Shown: positions 7,942 to 16,894, counted from the stretch's first letter. The stretch: 64,000 nucleotides of DNA from Mycolicibacterium sarraceniae (GCF_010731875.1 NZ_AP022595.1:744001-808000); one strand, 5' to 3'. Notes: generated by a model not told the origin, from the letters alone. Numbers and translations: made by a program.

Positions 7942-9296
7942 TCGAAGCCATGCGCGAGGGTCTGACCGCTGCGGTCGACACTCTTGTCGCTCTCGACTTC
8001 GACGCGCTCGATCCGCCCGAACGGTTCGCGGTCCTGGAATGGATGGAAACCCAGCAGCGGCGCCTGACGGCGGTGTCACACGCCGGGGTGGCCCGGTTGG
8101 AGCGGTTCGAGGGCTGCCCGAAGCTGCCGATGGCGTTGGCTGATGTGTTGCGAATCAGTCCTACCGAAGCGCGCCGCCGAATCAAGGACGCCGAACAGCT
8201 GGCGCTGCGCACCGCGTTAACCGGTGAACTCCTGCCGCCGCTGCTACCGGAGACGGCGAAAGCCTGGCAGGCCGGACAACTCGATGGCGAGCACCTGGAA
8301 GTGATTCAGAAGTTCTTCGGCCACCTGCCCGGCCATGTCCCCCCGGTTGAGGTGGAGTGGGCCGAGAAGTCCTTGGCCGAGCATGCGGTGAACCTACGCC
8401 CGGACCAGTTGGCGAAGGTGGCCACCCAGTTGAGCCTGGTGCTCAACCCCGACGGGGTGTTCTCCGATAAGGACCGCGCCCACCAACGCGGCTTCACCTG
8501 GGGTCGGCGTCGCGCCGACGGCATGCGCGAGGGCAAGCTGGTCGCCGACCCGGAGTTGCAGGCCGAGTTCGAACCCTGGTTCGCGAAATTCGCCGCCCCC
8601 GGGATGTGCAACCCCGACGACGAGAACCCCGCCGTGCTCGGCGAACCCACCGACCGGGCCGCCGCACGCGACTCACGTAGTCACGCCCAGCGCAAGCACG
8701 ACGCGCTCAAAGCCCTGGTCCGAGGACGGCTGGGTGATCCGAAACTCGGTCAGCACAACGGATTACCAGTCACCGTGATCGCGACCGCCACCGTACAAGA
8801 CCTGCAGAAGCAGACCGGCCACGCGGTCACCGCCGGCGGCACCCTGCTCCCCATCCCCGATCTCATCCGGATGGCCACCCACGCCTACCACTACCTGGCC
8901 CTCTTCGACGGAGTAAACGGGCGGGCGTTGTGGCTGGGACGCACCAAACGCGTCGCCTCAGCCGATCAGCGAATCATCCTGCACGCCAAAGACCGTGGCT
9001 GCACCAGGCCCGGCTGCGACGCACCCGGCTATCACAGCGTGGTCCATCACGCCGCCCAAGACTGGAAGAACGGCGGCAACACCGACATCAACGACCTCAC
9101 CCTGGCCTGTCCCCCCGACAACGAGCTCGTCGAAACCGGCGGCTGGGACACCCGAATACTCCCCAACGGACAAACCGAATGGATCCCACCACCCGGGCTG
9201 CCCATGCTGCGCGGCGGCGTCAACAACTACCACCACCCCGAACGGTTGTTGGAGAACGATAGCGACCCGCCGTCGGAGGATTCAGGCGCGGCCTAA
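7932..9296 (+). CDS. DUF222 domain HNH endonuclease (13E12 repeat family)
   Basis: 454 residues. The N-terminal about 250 residues are the helical DUF222 domain (WMETQQRRLTAVSHAGVARL, ISPTEARRRIKDAEQLALRT), and the C-terminus is an HNH nuclease domain: CTRPGCDAPGYHSVVHH, DINDLTLACPPDNELVETGG. The last metal-ligand position, usually His (as in CGPDHRL), is Asn in PPDNELV, giving an HNN-like motif. Such genes are multicopy in mycobacteria, behave like mobile repeats, and are DNA-damage inducible; the LexA box over the start fits. The stop overlaps the ligD stop on the other strand by 4 bases. Confidence 0.88.
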   Translation: MCSIEAMREGLTAAVDTLVALDFDALDPPERFAVLEWMETQQRRLTAVSHAGVARLERFEGCPKLPMALADVLRISPTEARRRIKDAEQLALRTALTGELLPPLLPETAKAWQAGQLDGEHLEVIQKFFGHLPGHVPPVEVEWAEKSLAEHAVNLRPDQLAKVATQLSLVLNPDGVFSDKDRAHQRGFTWGRRRADGMREGKLVADPELQAEFEPWFAKFAAPGMCNPDDENPAVLGEPTDRAAARDSRSHAQRKHDALKALVRGRLGDPKLGQHNGLPVTVIATATVQDLQKQTGHAVTAGGTLLPIPDLIRMATHAYHYLALFDGVNGRALWLGRTKRVASADQRIILHAKDRGCTRPGCDAPGYHSVVHHAAQDWKNGGNTDINDLTLACPPDNELVETGGWDTRILPNGQTEWIPPPGLPMLRGGVNNYHHPERLLENDSDPPSEDSGAA

Positions 9297-11584
9297 CCCG
9301 GCAGCTCGACCTCCACCTCGGAGGGCTCCTTGTCGGCCCGCAGGCCGCGCCAGCTCGGGTGGCGCAGCCGGCCGTCGGACGTCCATTCGCCGTAGCGCAC
9401 CTCGCCCACCAATTCTGGGCGCACGTAGCTGACACCCTTGGCGTCGAGTCGGGGAAGCGGTGCAGCAAAGGGAGATTCGTCGGTGTGCAGCGGTTCGAGG
9501 ATTTGCTTGAGCCGGGCCAGCTCCTTCTCGGAGAATCCGGTGCCCACCCGGCCGATGAACCGCAGGCCACCCTCGCCGGGGATGCCGAGCAACAGCGCGC
9601 CGATCCCACCGGAGCGTCCACCGTTACCCTCACGCCAGCCGCCGATCACGGCCTCCTGCGTCTTCCAGTTCTTGTCCTTGATCCACGACGACGAGCGCCG
9701 GCCCGGCTGATAGGTCGAGTCCCACTTCTTGGCGACCACGCCTTCCCACTTCTGCTTCTGGGAGAACCTGAGAGCGTCCGTACCGTCACCATCGATCAGT
9801 GGTGGCACGATCAAATCCGTTCCTTCGGCGAAGGTTTCCAATATCTTTCGCCGGTCGCGGTACTTCGCCTTCAACAGCGACCGCCCGTCGAGCCGCAAGA
9901 TGTCGAACGCCCAGAACTCGATCTTGGTGGCGCGCGCCCGATTCTGCATCTCACCGAAGTTCGGCACACCGTCGGCATCCAACGCCACCACCTCGCCGTC
10001 GAGAATGACATCATGCTCGGCGAGATCGGCTGCCAGCGAATGCAATTGCGGATAGTCGGCGGTGAGATCACGCCCGCTACGCGACTGCAGTCGCAACTCA
10101 CCGCGCACGATCTCCACCAGGAGCCGGTACCCGTCGAACTTGCCCTCGAACCCGTATTGCGCCGCGGTCAGCTTCTCGACCGAACCCAAGGTCGCCAGCA
10201 TCGGCGAGTAATCCGACAACCGTGGCGAGGACTGCTCCTTCATCCGGTGCGCCAGCCATTGATTGCCATTGGTCTGAATCAGCGCATAAAGCCCCGAGAT
10301 TCGCTGGCCGCGCAGGTCGACGATCACCTCGCCGCCCTTGTCCGCGCCGGAGTCCCGGAACTTCTCCGCCTCATACGTCCCGGAATCCCAGATGACCACT
10401 TTGCCGCCGCCGTATTCGCCCTTCGGGATGTCGCCGGCGAACGTCGCGTACTCCAGCGGGTGATCCTCGGTGCGCACGGCGAGGTGATTGACCGCCGGGG
10501 TGTCCGGCAGGTTCTTGGGCACCGCCCACGACACCAGCACACCGTCGCGTTCCAGCCGGAAGTCGTAGTGCAACCGTCGGGCGTGGTGTTCCTGGATGAC
10601 GAACGTGTTGTTGCCACCGATCGCAGGCGTGGCATGAGGCACCGGCTCCGGCGTCTTGGCTGAGTCCCGCATGCTCCGGTAGGTGGTCAGACGGTCTTCG
10701 GCAGGCGCGTCGGCGTCCATACCGGTCAGCAGATCGCCGTGCTCGGCAACCCGGGCCAGCACCTCGCGGTGGTCCAGATGTCTCAGCTTCGGATCGCCGA
10801 TCTCCTCCCACGTCCGCGGTGCGGCGACCGTCGGATGGTCCCGCCCGCGCAGCGAGTACGGCGCGATCGTGGTCTTCGACCCGTTGTTCTGGCTCCAGTC
10901 CAGAAAGACCTTGCCGGCCCGGACACTCTTGGTCATCGTGGCGGTAACCAGCGTGGGCATGCTCTGCTCCAACTGCTGAGCCACCCGGCGGGCCAGTGTC
11001 ACCGCCCCGTTACTGCTGACTGGATCGGCCAACGGGGCGTACAGATGCAGCCCCTTGCTGCCACTGGTGAGTGGATACAGCGTCAGCCCGATATCGTTCA
11101 TCAGCTCCCGGACGGCGTCGGCGACCTCGCCCAGCTGGGGCATGGTCACCCCCTCGCCGGGGTCGAGGTCGAAGACCAATCGCGTTACCGGTCCGGGCTT
11201 TCCGGCCGAGGTGAAACGCCATTGCGGCACATGGACTTCCAGCGCGGCCTGCTGCGCGATCCACGCCAGGCCCGTTGAGCTGTCGATGATCGGGTACGCG
11301 GTGCTGCCCGAACGGTGCGTGACGGTCGCGCGAGCAAGCCAGTCCGGCGCCGAACTGGCGAGCTGTTTTTCGAAAAACGACGACTCGTCGACACCGTTCG
11401 GCCAGCGTTTCCGCGTGACCGGTCGCCCCGCGATATGCGGCAGCATCACCTCGGCGATCGCGGTGTAGTAGGAGAAGACATCGCCCTTGGTGGTGCCGGT
11501 GGCCGGGTAGAGCACTTTGTCGGCATTGGTCAGCGCGACGCGCGGTCCCTTCGTCGCGCCCGGCGGCCACACGTCATTCACCAC
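9293..11584 (-). CDS. ligD: multifunctional NHEJ DNA ligase LigD (POL-PE-LIG)
   Basis: ATP-dependent ligase of bacterial non-homologous end joining. Three domains are in the mycobacterial order: primase-polymerase (about 1-300, metal-binding LVFDLDPGEG at 137-146), 3'-phosphoesterase (about 325-440, QEHHARRLHYDFRLERDG at 331-348) and ligase (about 475-763) with the nucleotidyl-lysine motif FEGKFDGYR (Lys482). 763 residues, close to the 759 of M. tuberculosis. It fills single-strand gaps, trims ends and seals breaks with Ku. Divergent from the exported protein gene and ku. Confidence 0.95.
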   Translation of the reverse strand: MVNDVWPPGATKGPRVALTNADKVLYPATGTTKGDVFSYYTAIAEVMLPHIAGRPVTRKRWPNGVDESSFFEKQLASSAPDWLARATVTHRSGSTAYPIIDSSTGLAWIAQQAALEVHVPQWRFTSAGKPGPVTRLVFDLDPGEGVTMPQLGEVADAVRELMNDIGLTLYPLTSGSKGLHLYAPLADPVSSNGAVTLARRVAQQLEQSMPTLVTATMTKSVRAGKVFLDWSQNNGSKTTIAPYSLRGRDHPTVAAPRTWEEIGDPKLRHLDHREVLARVAEHGDLLTGMDADAPAEDRLTTYRSMRDSAKTPEPVPHATPAIGGNNTFVIQEHHARRLHYDFRLERDGVLVSWAVPKNLPDTPAVNHLAVRTEDHPLEYATFAGDIPKGEYGGGKVVIWDSGTYEAEKFRDSGADKGGEVIVDLRGQRISGLYALIQTNGNQWLAHRMKEQSSPRLSDYSPMLATLGSVEKLTAAQYGFEGKFDGYRLLVEIVRGELRLQSRSGRDLTADYPQLHSLAADLAEHDVILDGEVVALDADGVPNFGEMQNRARATKIEFWAFDILRLDGRSLLKAKYRDRRKILETFAEGTDLIVPPLIDGDGTDALRFSQKQKWEGVVAKKWDSTYQPGRRSSSWIKDKNWKTQEAVIGGWREGNGGRSGGIGALLLGIPGEGGLRFIGRVGTGFSEKELARLKQILEPLHTDESPFAAPLPRLDAKGVSYVRPELVGEVRYGEWTSDGRLRHPSWRGLRADKEPSEVEVELPG

Positions 11585-11615
11585 CCAACGGTATTACCCG
11601 CTGCTCACGTGAACT

Positions 11616-11843
11616 ATGACCAAAATGCTGGTAGCCGCCTTACTGGCACTGCCCGCGTTGTTCGGGGTTCCGCAGGCCGGCGCCGAGCCGGAAGAACACA
11701 TTCCCTACTGCACGGCCGGCCAAAACCCGGTGGACAGCAACTGCCGGCCCGCGCCGTATCAGGAAACCAATGACGGCATGGCTCCCGGCGCGAATCCCGA
11801 TCTGCCTGTCGGGCTTAATCCGGGCGGCCAGCCCGCTATCTGA
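11616..11843 (+). CDS. small exported protein, cysteine pair, Pro-rich
   Basis: 75 residues: a signal peptide (about residues 1-23, TKMLVAALLALPALFGVPQAGA with an AxA-type cleavage site), then EEHIPYCTAGQNPVDSNCRP with two cysteines 11 apart and a Pro/Gly-rich tail ending LPVGLNPGGQPAI. ATG at 11616 lies 31 bases from the divergent ligD start and 35 bases before ku. Similar short secreted proteins of unknown role are common in mycobacteria. It sits between the two NHEJ genes but nothing in it suggests a repair role. Confidence 0.7.
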   Translation: MTKMLVAALLALPALFGVPQAGAEPEEHIPYCTAGQNPVDSNCRPAPYQETNDGMAPGANPDLPVGLNPGGQPAI

Positions 11844-11878
11844 CCCAGCAACACCGATCGGCCCTGCATACTGCAGAT

Positions 11879-12739
11879 ATGCGTTCCATCTGGAAAGGCT
11901 CGATCGCATTCGGTCTGGTGAACGTCCCCGTCAAGGTGTACAGCGCCACCGAGGACCACGATCTCAAGTTCCACCAGGTGCACGCCACCGACAGCGGCCG
12001 CATCCGCTACAAGCGCGTCTGCGAAGTGTGCGGTGAGGTGGTCGAATACCGCGATATCGCCAAGGCTTACGAGTCCGACGACGGCCAGACCGTGATCATC
12101 ACCGATGACGATATCGCCACCCTGCCCGAGGAACGCAGCCACGAGATCGAGGTGGTTCAGTTCGTTCCCGCCAGCGAGATCGACCCGCTGATGTACGACC
12201 GCAGCTACTTCCTCGAGCCGGACGGCACATCGTCGAAGTCCTATGTGCTGCTGGCCAAGACACTCGCCGACACCGATCGGGTGGCGATCGTGCATTTCGC
12301 CTTGCGCAGCAAGACCCGGCTGGCCGCACTGCGGGTTAAGGATTTTTCCAAGCGCGAGGTGATGATCGTGCACACCCTGCTGTGGCCCGACGAGATCCGC
12401 GATCCCGACTTCCCGGTCCTCGATAAAGAGGCGGAGATCAAGCCCGCTGAACTGAAGATGGCCGGACAGGTCGTCGATTCGATGTCGGACGACTTCCACC
12501 CTGAGCAGTTCCGCGACACCTATCAGGAACAGCTCCTTGAACTCGTCCAGGCGAAGCTGGAAGGCGGCGAGGCGTTCACCACCGAGGAGCAGCCCGCCGA
12601 GCTGGACGAGACCGAGGACGTCTCCGATCTGCTGGCCAAGCTCGAAGCCAGCGTCAGACGACGCCGTGGTGAGGCCGGCGACGACGACGCGGCACCGGCG
12701 AAAAAGGCAGCGAAAAAGGCTCCCGCCAAGAAGGCGTGA
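11879..12739 (+). CDS. mku: Ku DNA end-binding protein
   Basis: Homodimeric bacterial Ku that loads on double-strand ends and recruits LigD. It opens [20 protein letters not shown], the invariant bacterial Ku start, with the Cys-containing [21 protein letters not shown] block near residue 45 and the core continuing to about 250. The C-terminal tail is lysine/alanine rich ([14 protein letters not shown]), the DNA-binding extension known from mycobacterial Ku. 286 residues. It is transcribed away from ligD, with the exported protein gene between. Confidence 0.95.
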   Translation: MRSIWKGSIAFGLVNVPVKVYSATEDHDLKFHQVHATDSGRIRYKRVCEVCGEVVEYRDIAKAYESDDGQTVIITDDDIATLPEERSHEIEVVQFVPASEIDPLMYDRSYFLEPDGTSSKSYVLLAKTLADTDRVAIVHFALRSKTRLAALRVKDFSKREVMIVHTLLWPDEIRDPDFPVLDKEAEIKPAELKMAGQVVDSMSDDFHPEQFRDTYQEQLLELVQAKLEGGEAFTTEEQPAELDETEDVSDLLAKLEASVRRRRGEAGDDDAAPAKKAAKKAPAKKA

Positions 12740-12745
12740 ACAAAA

Positions 12746-12759
12746 TAGAACGTGTTTCA
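12746..12759. promoter_or_regulatory. KstR-type operator
   Basis: TAGAACGTGTTTCA fits every fixed position of the KstR consensus TNNAACNNGTTNNA. It lies 75 bases upstream of the GTG start of the SDR gene. A second, weaker copy (GAGAACTTGTTACG, 12792-12805) keeps AAC-N2-GTT but lacks the outer T and A. KstR is the TetR-family repressor of the cholesterol catabolic regulon, so the SDR and the DapB-fold gene behind it are candidate members. Confidence 0.6.
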
Positions 12760-12833
12760 ATCTCGTTCCGAATTTCGTGTCAAGAACCTCAGAGAACTTG
12801 TTACGGTTTTCGCGGACAAGGGAAGAGGGACAC

Positions 12834-13625
12834 GTGATACTCGACAAGTTCAGACTTGATGGTCAAGTTGCAGTAGTCACCGGCGGCGGTCGGGGCCTGG
12901 GTGCCGCCATCGCCGTCGCATTCGCCGAAGTCGGCGCCGACGTTGTCATCGGCTCACGCACGCAGTCCGAGTTGGAGTCGGTCGCCAAGCAGATCGAAGC
13001 GGTCGGGCGACGGGCCCATATCGTCGTCGGCGATCTCGCCCATCCCGACACCACCGCACAGCTGGCCGGCACTGCGGTCGAGGTGTTCGGCAAGCTGGAC
13101 ATCGTCGTCAACAACGTCGGGGGCACCATGCCCAACGCCTTGCTGAACACCAGCGTCAAGAACATGAAGGACGCATTCACCTTCAACGTGCTCACCGCAC
13201 ACGCACTGACGCTGGCGGCCGTGCCTCTAATGCTCGAGCACTCCGGCGGCGGCAATATCATCAACATCACTTCGACGATGGGCAAGCTGGCCGGCCGTGG
13301 CTTCGCCGCCTACAGCACCGCCAAGGCAGCGCTGGCCCACTACACCCGGCTCACCGCGCTGGACCTGTCCCCGAAGATCCGGGTGAACGCCATCGCGCCG
13401 GGTTCGATCCTCACCTCGGCGCTAGAGGTCGTGGCCTCCAACGAGGCCCTGCGCGATCCGATGGAGAAGGCGACTCCGATGAAACGACTCGGCGATCCGC
13501 TCGACATCGCAGCGGCCGCCGTCTATCTCGCGTCACCCGCCGCGAGCTATCTGACCGGCAAGATGATCGAGGTCGACGGCGGCCTCATCGTGCCGAACCT
13601 CGACCTTCCCATCCCCGACCTATGA
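12834..13625 (+). CDS. short-chain dehydrogenase/reductase
   Basis: 263 residues. The Rossmann motif [13 protein letters not shown], and active site with Ser in ITSTMGK and YSTAK place it among classical SDRs that reduce or oxidise a keto/hydroxy group with NAD(P)H. The frame is open further upstream, but the GTG at 12834 is chosen because GGAAGAGGG lies just before it and the SDR fold starts at once. It follows a KstR-type operator and is 22 bases from the DapB-fold gene, so the pair probably forms an operon tied to steroid or other lipid catabolism. Confidence 0.85.
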   Translation: MILDKFRLDGQVAVVTGGGRGLGAAIAVAFAEVGADVVIGSRTQSELESVAKQIEAVGRRAHIVVGDLAHPDTTAQLAGTAVEVFGKLDIVVNNVGGTMPNALLNTSVKNMKDAFTFNVLTAHALTLAAVPLMLEHSGGGNIINITSTMGKLAGRGFAAYSTAKAALAHYTRLTALDLSPKIRVNAIAPGSILTSALEVVASNEALRDPMEKATPMKRLGDPLDIAAAAVYLASPAASYLTGKMIEVDGGLIVPNLDLPIPDL

Positions 13626-13647
13626 TCCCCGATCTGTAAGGAACACC

Positions 13648-14724
13648 ATGGCAATCCGCGTCGCACAAGTCGGCACCGGCAACGTCGGTGTCCACGCGTT
13701 GAAGGGTTTGATCACCAACCCCGCGTTCGAGCTCACCGGTGTCTGGGTGTCTTCGGATGCCAAGGCCGGCAAGGACGCTGCCGAACTGGCCGGCCTCTCC
13801 GGTACGACCGGCGTCACGGCCACCACCGACCTCGACGAGGTGCTGGGGGCCAAACCGGACTGCGTTGTCTACAACGCACTGGCTGATAACCGGTTACCCG
13901 AGGCGCTGGAAGACTATCGTCGCATCCTGGCCGCCGGGGTGAACGTCGTCGGCAGCGGCCCGGTTTTCCTGCAGTGGCCATGGCAGGTGATTCCCGATGA
14001 GATGATCCAGCCGCTGGAAGATGCCGCCCGGCAGGGCAATTCGAGCCTGTTCGTCAACGGTATCGATCCAGGCTTCGCCAACGACCTGCTGCCCCTGGCA
14101 CTGGCGAGCACCTGTCAGAGCATCCAGCAGATTCGGTGCATGGAGATCCTCGACTACGCCACCTACGACAGCGCCACGGTGATGTTCGACGTGATGGGCT
14201 TTGGCAAAGCGATGGACGACATCCCGATGCTGTTGCAGCCCGGTGTGCTGAGCCTGGCCTGGGGCTCGGTGATCCGCCAGATCGCGGCCGGCCTCGATCT
14301 CGAGCTCGATGGCATCGAAGACATGTATGTGCGCGAGCCGGCCCCCGAAGACATCGAGATCGCCGCAGGCACCATCAAAAAGGGCACCGCGGCGGGACTG
14401 CGGTTCGAGGTGATCGGACTGGTCGGCGGGGCACCGGTCATCGTCGTCGAACACGTCACCCGGCTGCGCGAGGATCTTTTTCCGGAATGGCCGCAGCCCG
14501 TTCAGGACGGCGGCAACTACCGCATCGAGATCACCGGCGAGCCGTCCTATGCCATGGATCTGTGCCTGAGCTCGCCCAACGGCGACCACAACCACGCCGG
14601 GTTGGTGGCCACCGCGATGCGCCTCGTGAACGCCATCCCGTCCGTCGTGGCCGCACCGGCCGGGATCCGCACGACAATCGACCTACCACTGGCGACTGGC
14701 AACGGGCTGTACGCTTCTGGCTAA
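13648..14724 (+). CDS. DapB-fold NAD(P)H-dependent dehydrogenase (dihydrodipicolinate reductase N-domain-like)
   Basis: 358 residues beginning MAIRVAQVGTGNVGVHALKG, a GxGxxG Rossmann motif with the spacing of DapB/2,4-diaminopentanoate-dehydrogenase-like proteins. This family is abundant in mycobacteria, where it is annotated as an amine dehydrogenase or dihydrodipicolinate reductase; real DapB is about 245 residues, so lysine biosynthesis is unlikely. Later features are VNGIDPGFANDLLPLAL (about 132-148) and GDHNHAGLVATAMRLVNAIP (about 311-330). A Shine-Dalgarno sequence (TAAGGAA) precedes the ATG, and it probably shares the SDR transcript. Confidence 0.75.
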   Translation: MAIRVAQVGTGNVGVHALKGLITNPAFELTGVWVSSDAKAGKDAAELAGLSGTTGVTATTDLDEVLGAKPDCVVYNALADNRLPEALEDYRRILAAGVNVVGSGPVFLQWPWQVIPDEMIQPLEDAARQGNSSLFVNGIDPGFANDLLPLALASTCQSIQQIRCMEILDYATYDSATVMFDVMGFGKAMDDIPMLLQPGVLSLAWGSVIRQIAAGLDLELDGIEDMYVREPAPEDIEIAAGTIKKGTAAGLRFEVIGLVGGAPVIVVEHVTRLREDLFPEWPQPVQDGGNYRIEITGEPSYAMDLCLSSPNGDHNHAGLVATAMRLVNAIPSVVAAPAGIRTTIDLPLATGNGLYASG

Positions 14725-14749
14725 GAGGAACTGGCGGAAGGGAATGCCG

Positions 14750-15013
14750 ATGCGGCACAGGCTCCGCTACGTGTTTCCTTTTCTCGCCGCCGCCGCGGCT
14801 GCGTTTGCCCCTGCAGCAGGTGCCGATACGACGTTGATCTCGCCGTCAGTTCCCAGCTGCGTCGATACCGGGGGCAGCTCGGTCATTGGTGGGCAGACCA
14901 CTCACTGCGCCACGCCCGGCTACGTGCAAGCCAACGCAACCCCGGAAGTCCCGGAGGACCTCGCCTACCCCTGGGGCGGCGGGGTCGGGGGCCACGGCGG
15001 CGGGGGCCGCTGA
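14750..15013 (+). CDS. small exported protein with CDTG...CATPG motif (paralogue 1)
   Basis: About 87 residues with a signal peptide (RYVFPFLAAAAAAFAPAAGA) and a mature part in which SCVDTG and HCATPGYVQ carry two cysteines, ending in a glycine-rich tail (GGGVGGHGGGGR). ATG at 14750 is preferred over the in-frame ATG at 14744 because the GGAAGGGA ribosome-binding site at 14736-14743 touches the latter. The mature part pairs with the next gene: both have C-x-DTG...C-x-TPG-x-x-Q. Function unknown. Confidence 0.65.
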   Translation: MRHRLRYVFPFLAAAAAAFAPAAGADTTLISPSVPSCVDTGGSSVIGGQTTHCATPGYVQANATPEVPEDLAYPWGGGVGGHGGGGR

Positions 15014-15044
15014 GTTCCAGATCGCGGCCACCAAGGAGGCCCAT

Positions 15045-15287
15045 ATGGTTACCAGGATTGTTCTTGGGGCTCCACTGCTGATCGTGGCTACGGCCGTCGT
15101 ACTGGCCGCCCCGGCGGCAGCACGGCCGGCACAGTGCACCGACACCGGACCCAGCACGACGGTCTGCCAAACCCCGGGCCACGCCCAGATCACCACGTCG
15201 CCCAACCCGGCCCTGCAGAATCCGCTGGCCGGCTGGGGCTTCGGCGGAATCGGGATCGGCCTCGGCGGAGTCTTCATCGGCCTCTGA
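15045..15287 (+). CDS. small exported protein with CTDTG...CQTPG motif (paralogue 2)
   Basis: 80 residues. The signal peptide IVLGAPLLIVATAVVLAAPA ends at an AxA site, followed by QCTDTGPSTTVCQTPGHAQ and a glycine-rich C-terminus (GWGFGGIGIGLGGVFIGL). The start at 15045 is fixed by AAGGAGG at 15032-15038. It lies 31 bases behind its paralogue in the same direction. Probably secreted, with one disulfide. The role is unknown. Confidence 0.65.
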   Translation: MVTRIVLGAPLLIVATAVVLAAPAAARPAQCTDTGPSTTVCQTPGHAQITTSPNPALQNPLAGWGFGGIGIGLGGVFIGL

Positions 15288-15329
15288 CGCGAGCCAGCTA
15301 GTTTCGGGTACCCTTACTTTCTTGTTTGA

Positions 15330-16577
15330 GTGTCCGGAGAGAAGGCTCATCGATTGGCACAGGTGACCCGCGCCCCCAAGCGGGGCTGGTATCTCCTTGG
15401 CCCGGCGTTCGTGGCGGCCATCGCCTACGTCGACCCGGGGAACGTCGCGGCCAATATCAGCGCCGGTGCACAGTTCGGGTTCCTGCTGGTGTGGGTGATC
15501 GTGGTCGCCAACGTGATGGCCGGGTTGGTGCAGTACCTGTCGGCCAAGCTGGGGCTGGTCACCGGCCGCACGCTGCCCGAAACCGTCCGTGACCACACCC
15601 GCACCCCGAGCCGTATCGGGTACTGGCTTCAGGCTGAAGTAATCGCGATCGCCACCGACCTTGCCGAGGTGGTGGGTGGCGCGATCGCGCTGCGGCTGCT
15701 GTTCGGGCTGCCGCTGCTGCTCGGCGGCGTGATCACCGGTGTGGTGTCGCTGCTGCTGCTCGTCGTGCAGGACCGGCGCGGTCAGCGGGTGTTCGAGCGG
15801 GTGATCACCGGGCTGTTACTGGTCATCGCCATCGGGTTCCTGTCCAGCCTGTTCGTCAAGACACCGCCGGCCGCTGATGTGCTGGCGGGTTTGGTTCCCC
15901 GATTCGGCGGCCCGGAAAGCGTGTTGCTGGCCGCCGCTATGCTCGGCGCTACCGTGATGCCGCACGCTGTCTACCTGCATTCCGGGCTCGCCCGCGACCG
16001 GCACGGGCACCCCGACGCCGGTGCGCCGCGGGCCCGGCTGCTGCGCATCACCCGATGGGATGTCGGCATCGCGATGCTGGTGGCCGGGGCGGTCAACCTA
16101 TCGATGCTGCTGATCGCGGCGACCAACCTGCAGGGCCGCGACGGCACCGACTCGATCGAGGGCGCGCACGCCGCCGTCCGCGACACACTCGGGCCGACGG
16201 TGGCGCTGCTGTTCGCGATCGGCCTGCTGGCTTCCGGGCTGGCCTCGACATCGGTCGGGGCGTACGCCGGGGCGATGATCATGCAGGGGTTGCTGCACAA
16301 GACCGTTCCGCTGCTGGTGCGCCGGCTGATCACGCTGATCCCCGCGCTCGTGGTGCTGGCCATCGGTATCGATCCCAGCCGCGCACTGGTTATCTCCCAG
16401 GTGGTGTTGTCGTTCGGTATCCCGTTCGCGCTGATCCCGTTGGTACGGCTGACCAGCAATCGCACGCTGATGGGTGCCGATACCAACAGCCGCCTGACCA
16501 CCGCTCTTGGCTGGACGGTCGCCGCGATCATTACAGTGCTGAACGCGGTGTTGATCTGCCTGACGCTTGCGCGCTGA
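15330..16577 (+). CDS. mntH: Nramp-family divalent metal transporter MntH
   Basis: Proton-coupled Mn2+/Fe2+ importer of the inner membrane with about 11 TM helices. The TM1 metal-binding motif AYVDPGNVAANISAGAQFG and the TM6 motif MPHAVYLHSGLARD are intact. The GTG at 15330 gives 415 residues; a TTG at 15354, preceded by GGAGAGAAGG, would start at LAQVTRAPK, which aligns with the equivalent point of the M. tuberculosis protein and may be the true start. The 42-base upstream gap holds GGGTACCC, a palindrome, but no operator I can name. Its stop overlaps the ATG of a decayed gene. Confidence 0.9.
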   Translation: MSGEKAHRLAQVTRAPKRGWYLLGPAFVAAIAYVDPGNVAANISAGAQFGFLLVWVIVVANVMAGLVQYLSAKLGLVTGRTLPETVRDHTRTPSRIGYWLQAEVIAIATDLAEVVGGAIALRLLFGLPLLLGGVITGVVSLLLLVVQDRRGQRVFERVITGLLLVIAIGFLSSLFVKTPPAADVLAGLVPRFGGPESVLLAAAMLGATVMPHAVYLHSGLARDRHGHPDAGAPRARLLRITRWDVGIAMLVAGAVNLSMLLIAATNLQGRDGTDSIEGAHAAVRDTLGPTVALLFAIGLLASGLASTSVGAYAGAMIMQGLLHKTVPLLVRRLITLIPALVVLAIGIDPSRALVISQVVLSFGIPFALIPLVRLTSNRTLMGADTNSRLTTALGWTVAAIITVLNAVLICLTLAR

Positions 16578-16894
16578 TGCTCCGCCCGCACTTTGCCTAC
16601 GGGTCCAACCTTGACGTGCAACAGCTGGCCCGGCGTTGCCCCGAGGCCGCGGACCCGCGGCCGCTGGCATCGAACTCCTCTGGGCCGCAATCACTTTCCG
16701 AACTCTTGGCCGACCCGTCGATCGTCGAGGAGAGCCAGCTCAGATCGCGGTTCGGGTTTCTCGCCATTCACGGTGGCGGGCTGGAGCAGATGACCGACGC
16801 CATCGCCGAACGTACCGCCGAATCTGACCGCCTCGCCGCGTTTCTCGACCACGTCGACGTGGCGGTGTCGGTGCATGGCTACGGCCGCATCGGT
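16577..16894 (+). pseudogene. chimera of a gamma-glutamylcyclotransferase N-terminus and a poly-gamma-glutamate hydrolase-like fragment
   Basis: The frame opens MLRPHFAYGSNLDVQQLARRC, the GGCT/AIG2 start with its YGSN substrate loop, but changes after about 30 residues into LSELLADPSIVEESQLRSRF and FLAIHGGGLEQMTDAIAERT, the N-terminal half of the PF05908 poly-gamma-glutamate hydrolase family. That fragment itself jumps from TDAIAERT to RLAAFLDHVDVAVSVHGYGR, leaving out a conserved segment that normally lies between. The open frame therefore records at least two deletions. The continuing frame to 17041 is low-complexity and probably not a protein. Confidence 0.6.

Noticed and set aside
15299..15323. 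GGGTACCC palindrome before mntH as an MntR or IdeR operator
   Set aside because: It does not fit the IdeR consensus, and I know no established mycobacterial MntR consensus that it matches well enough to call.
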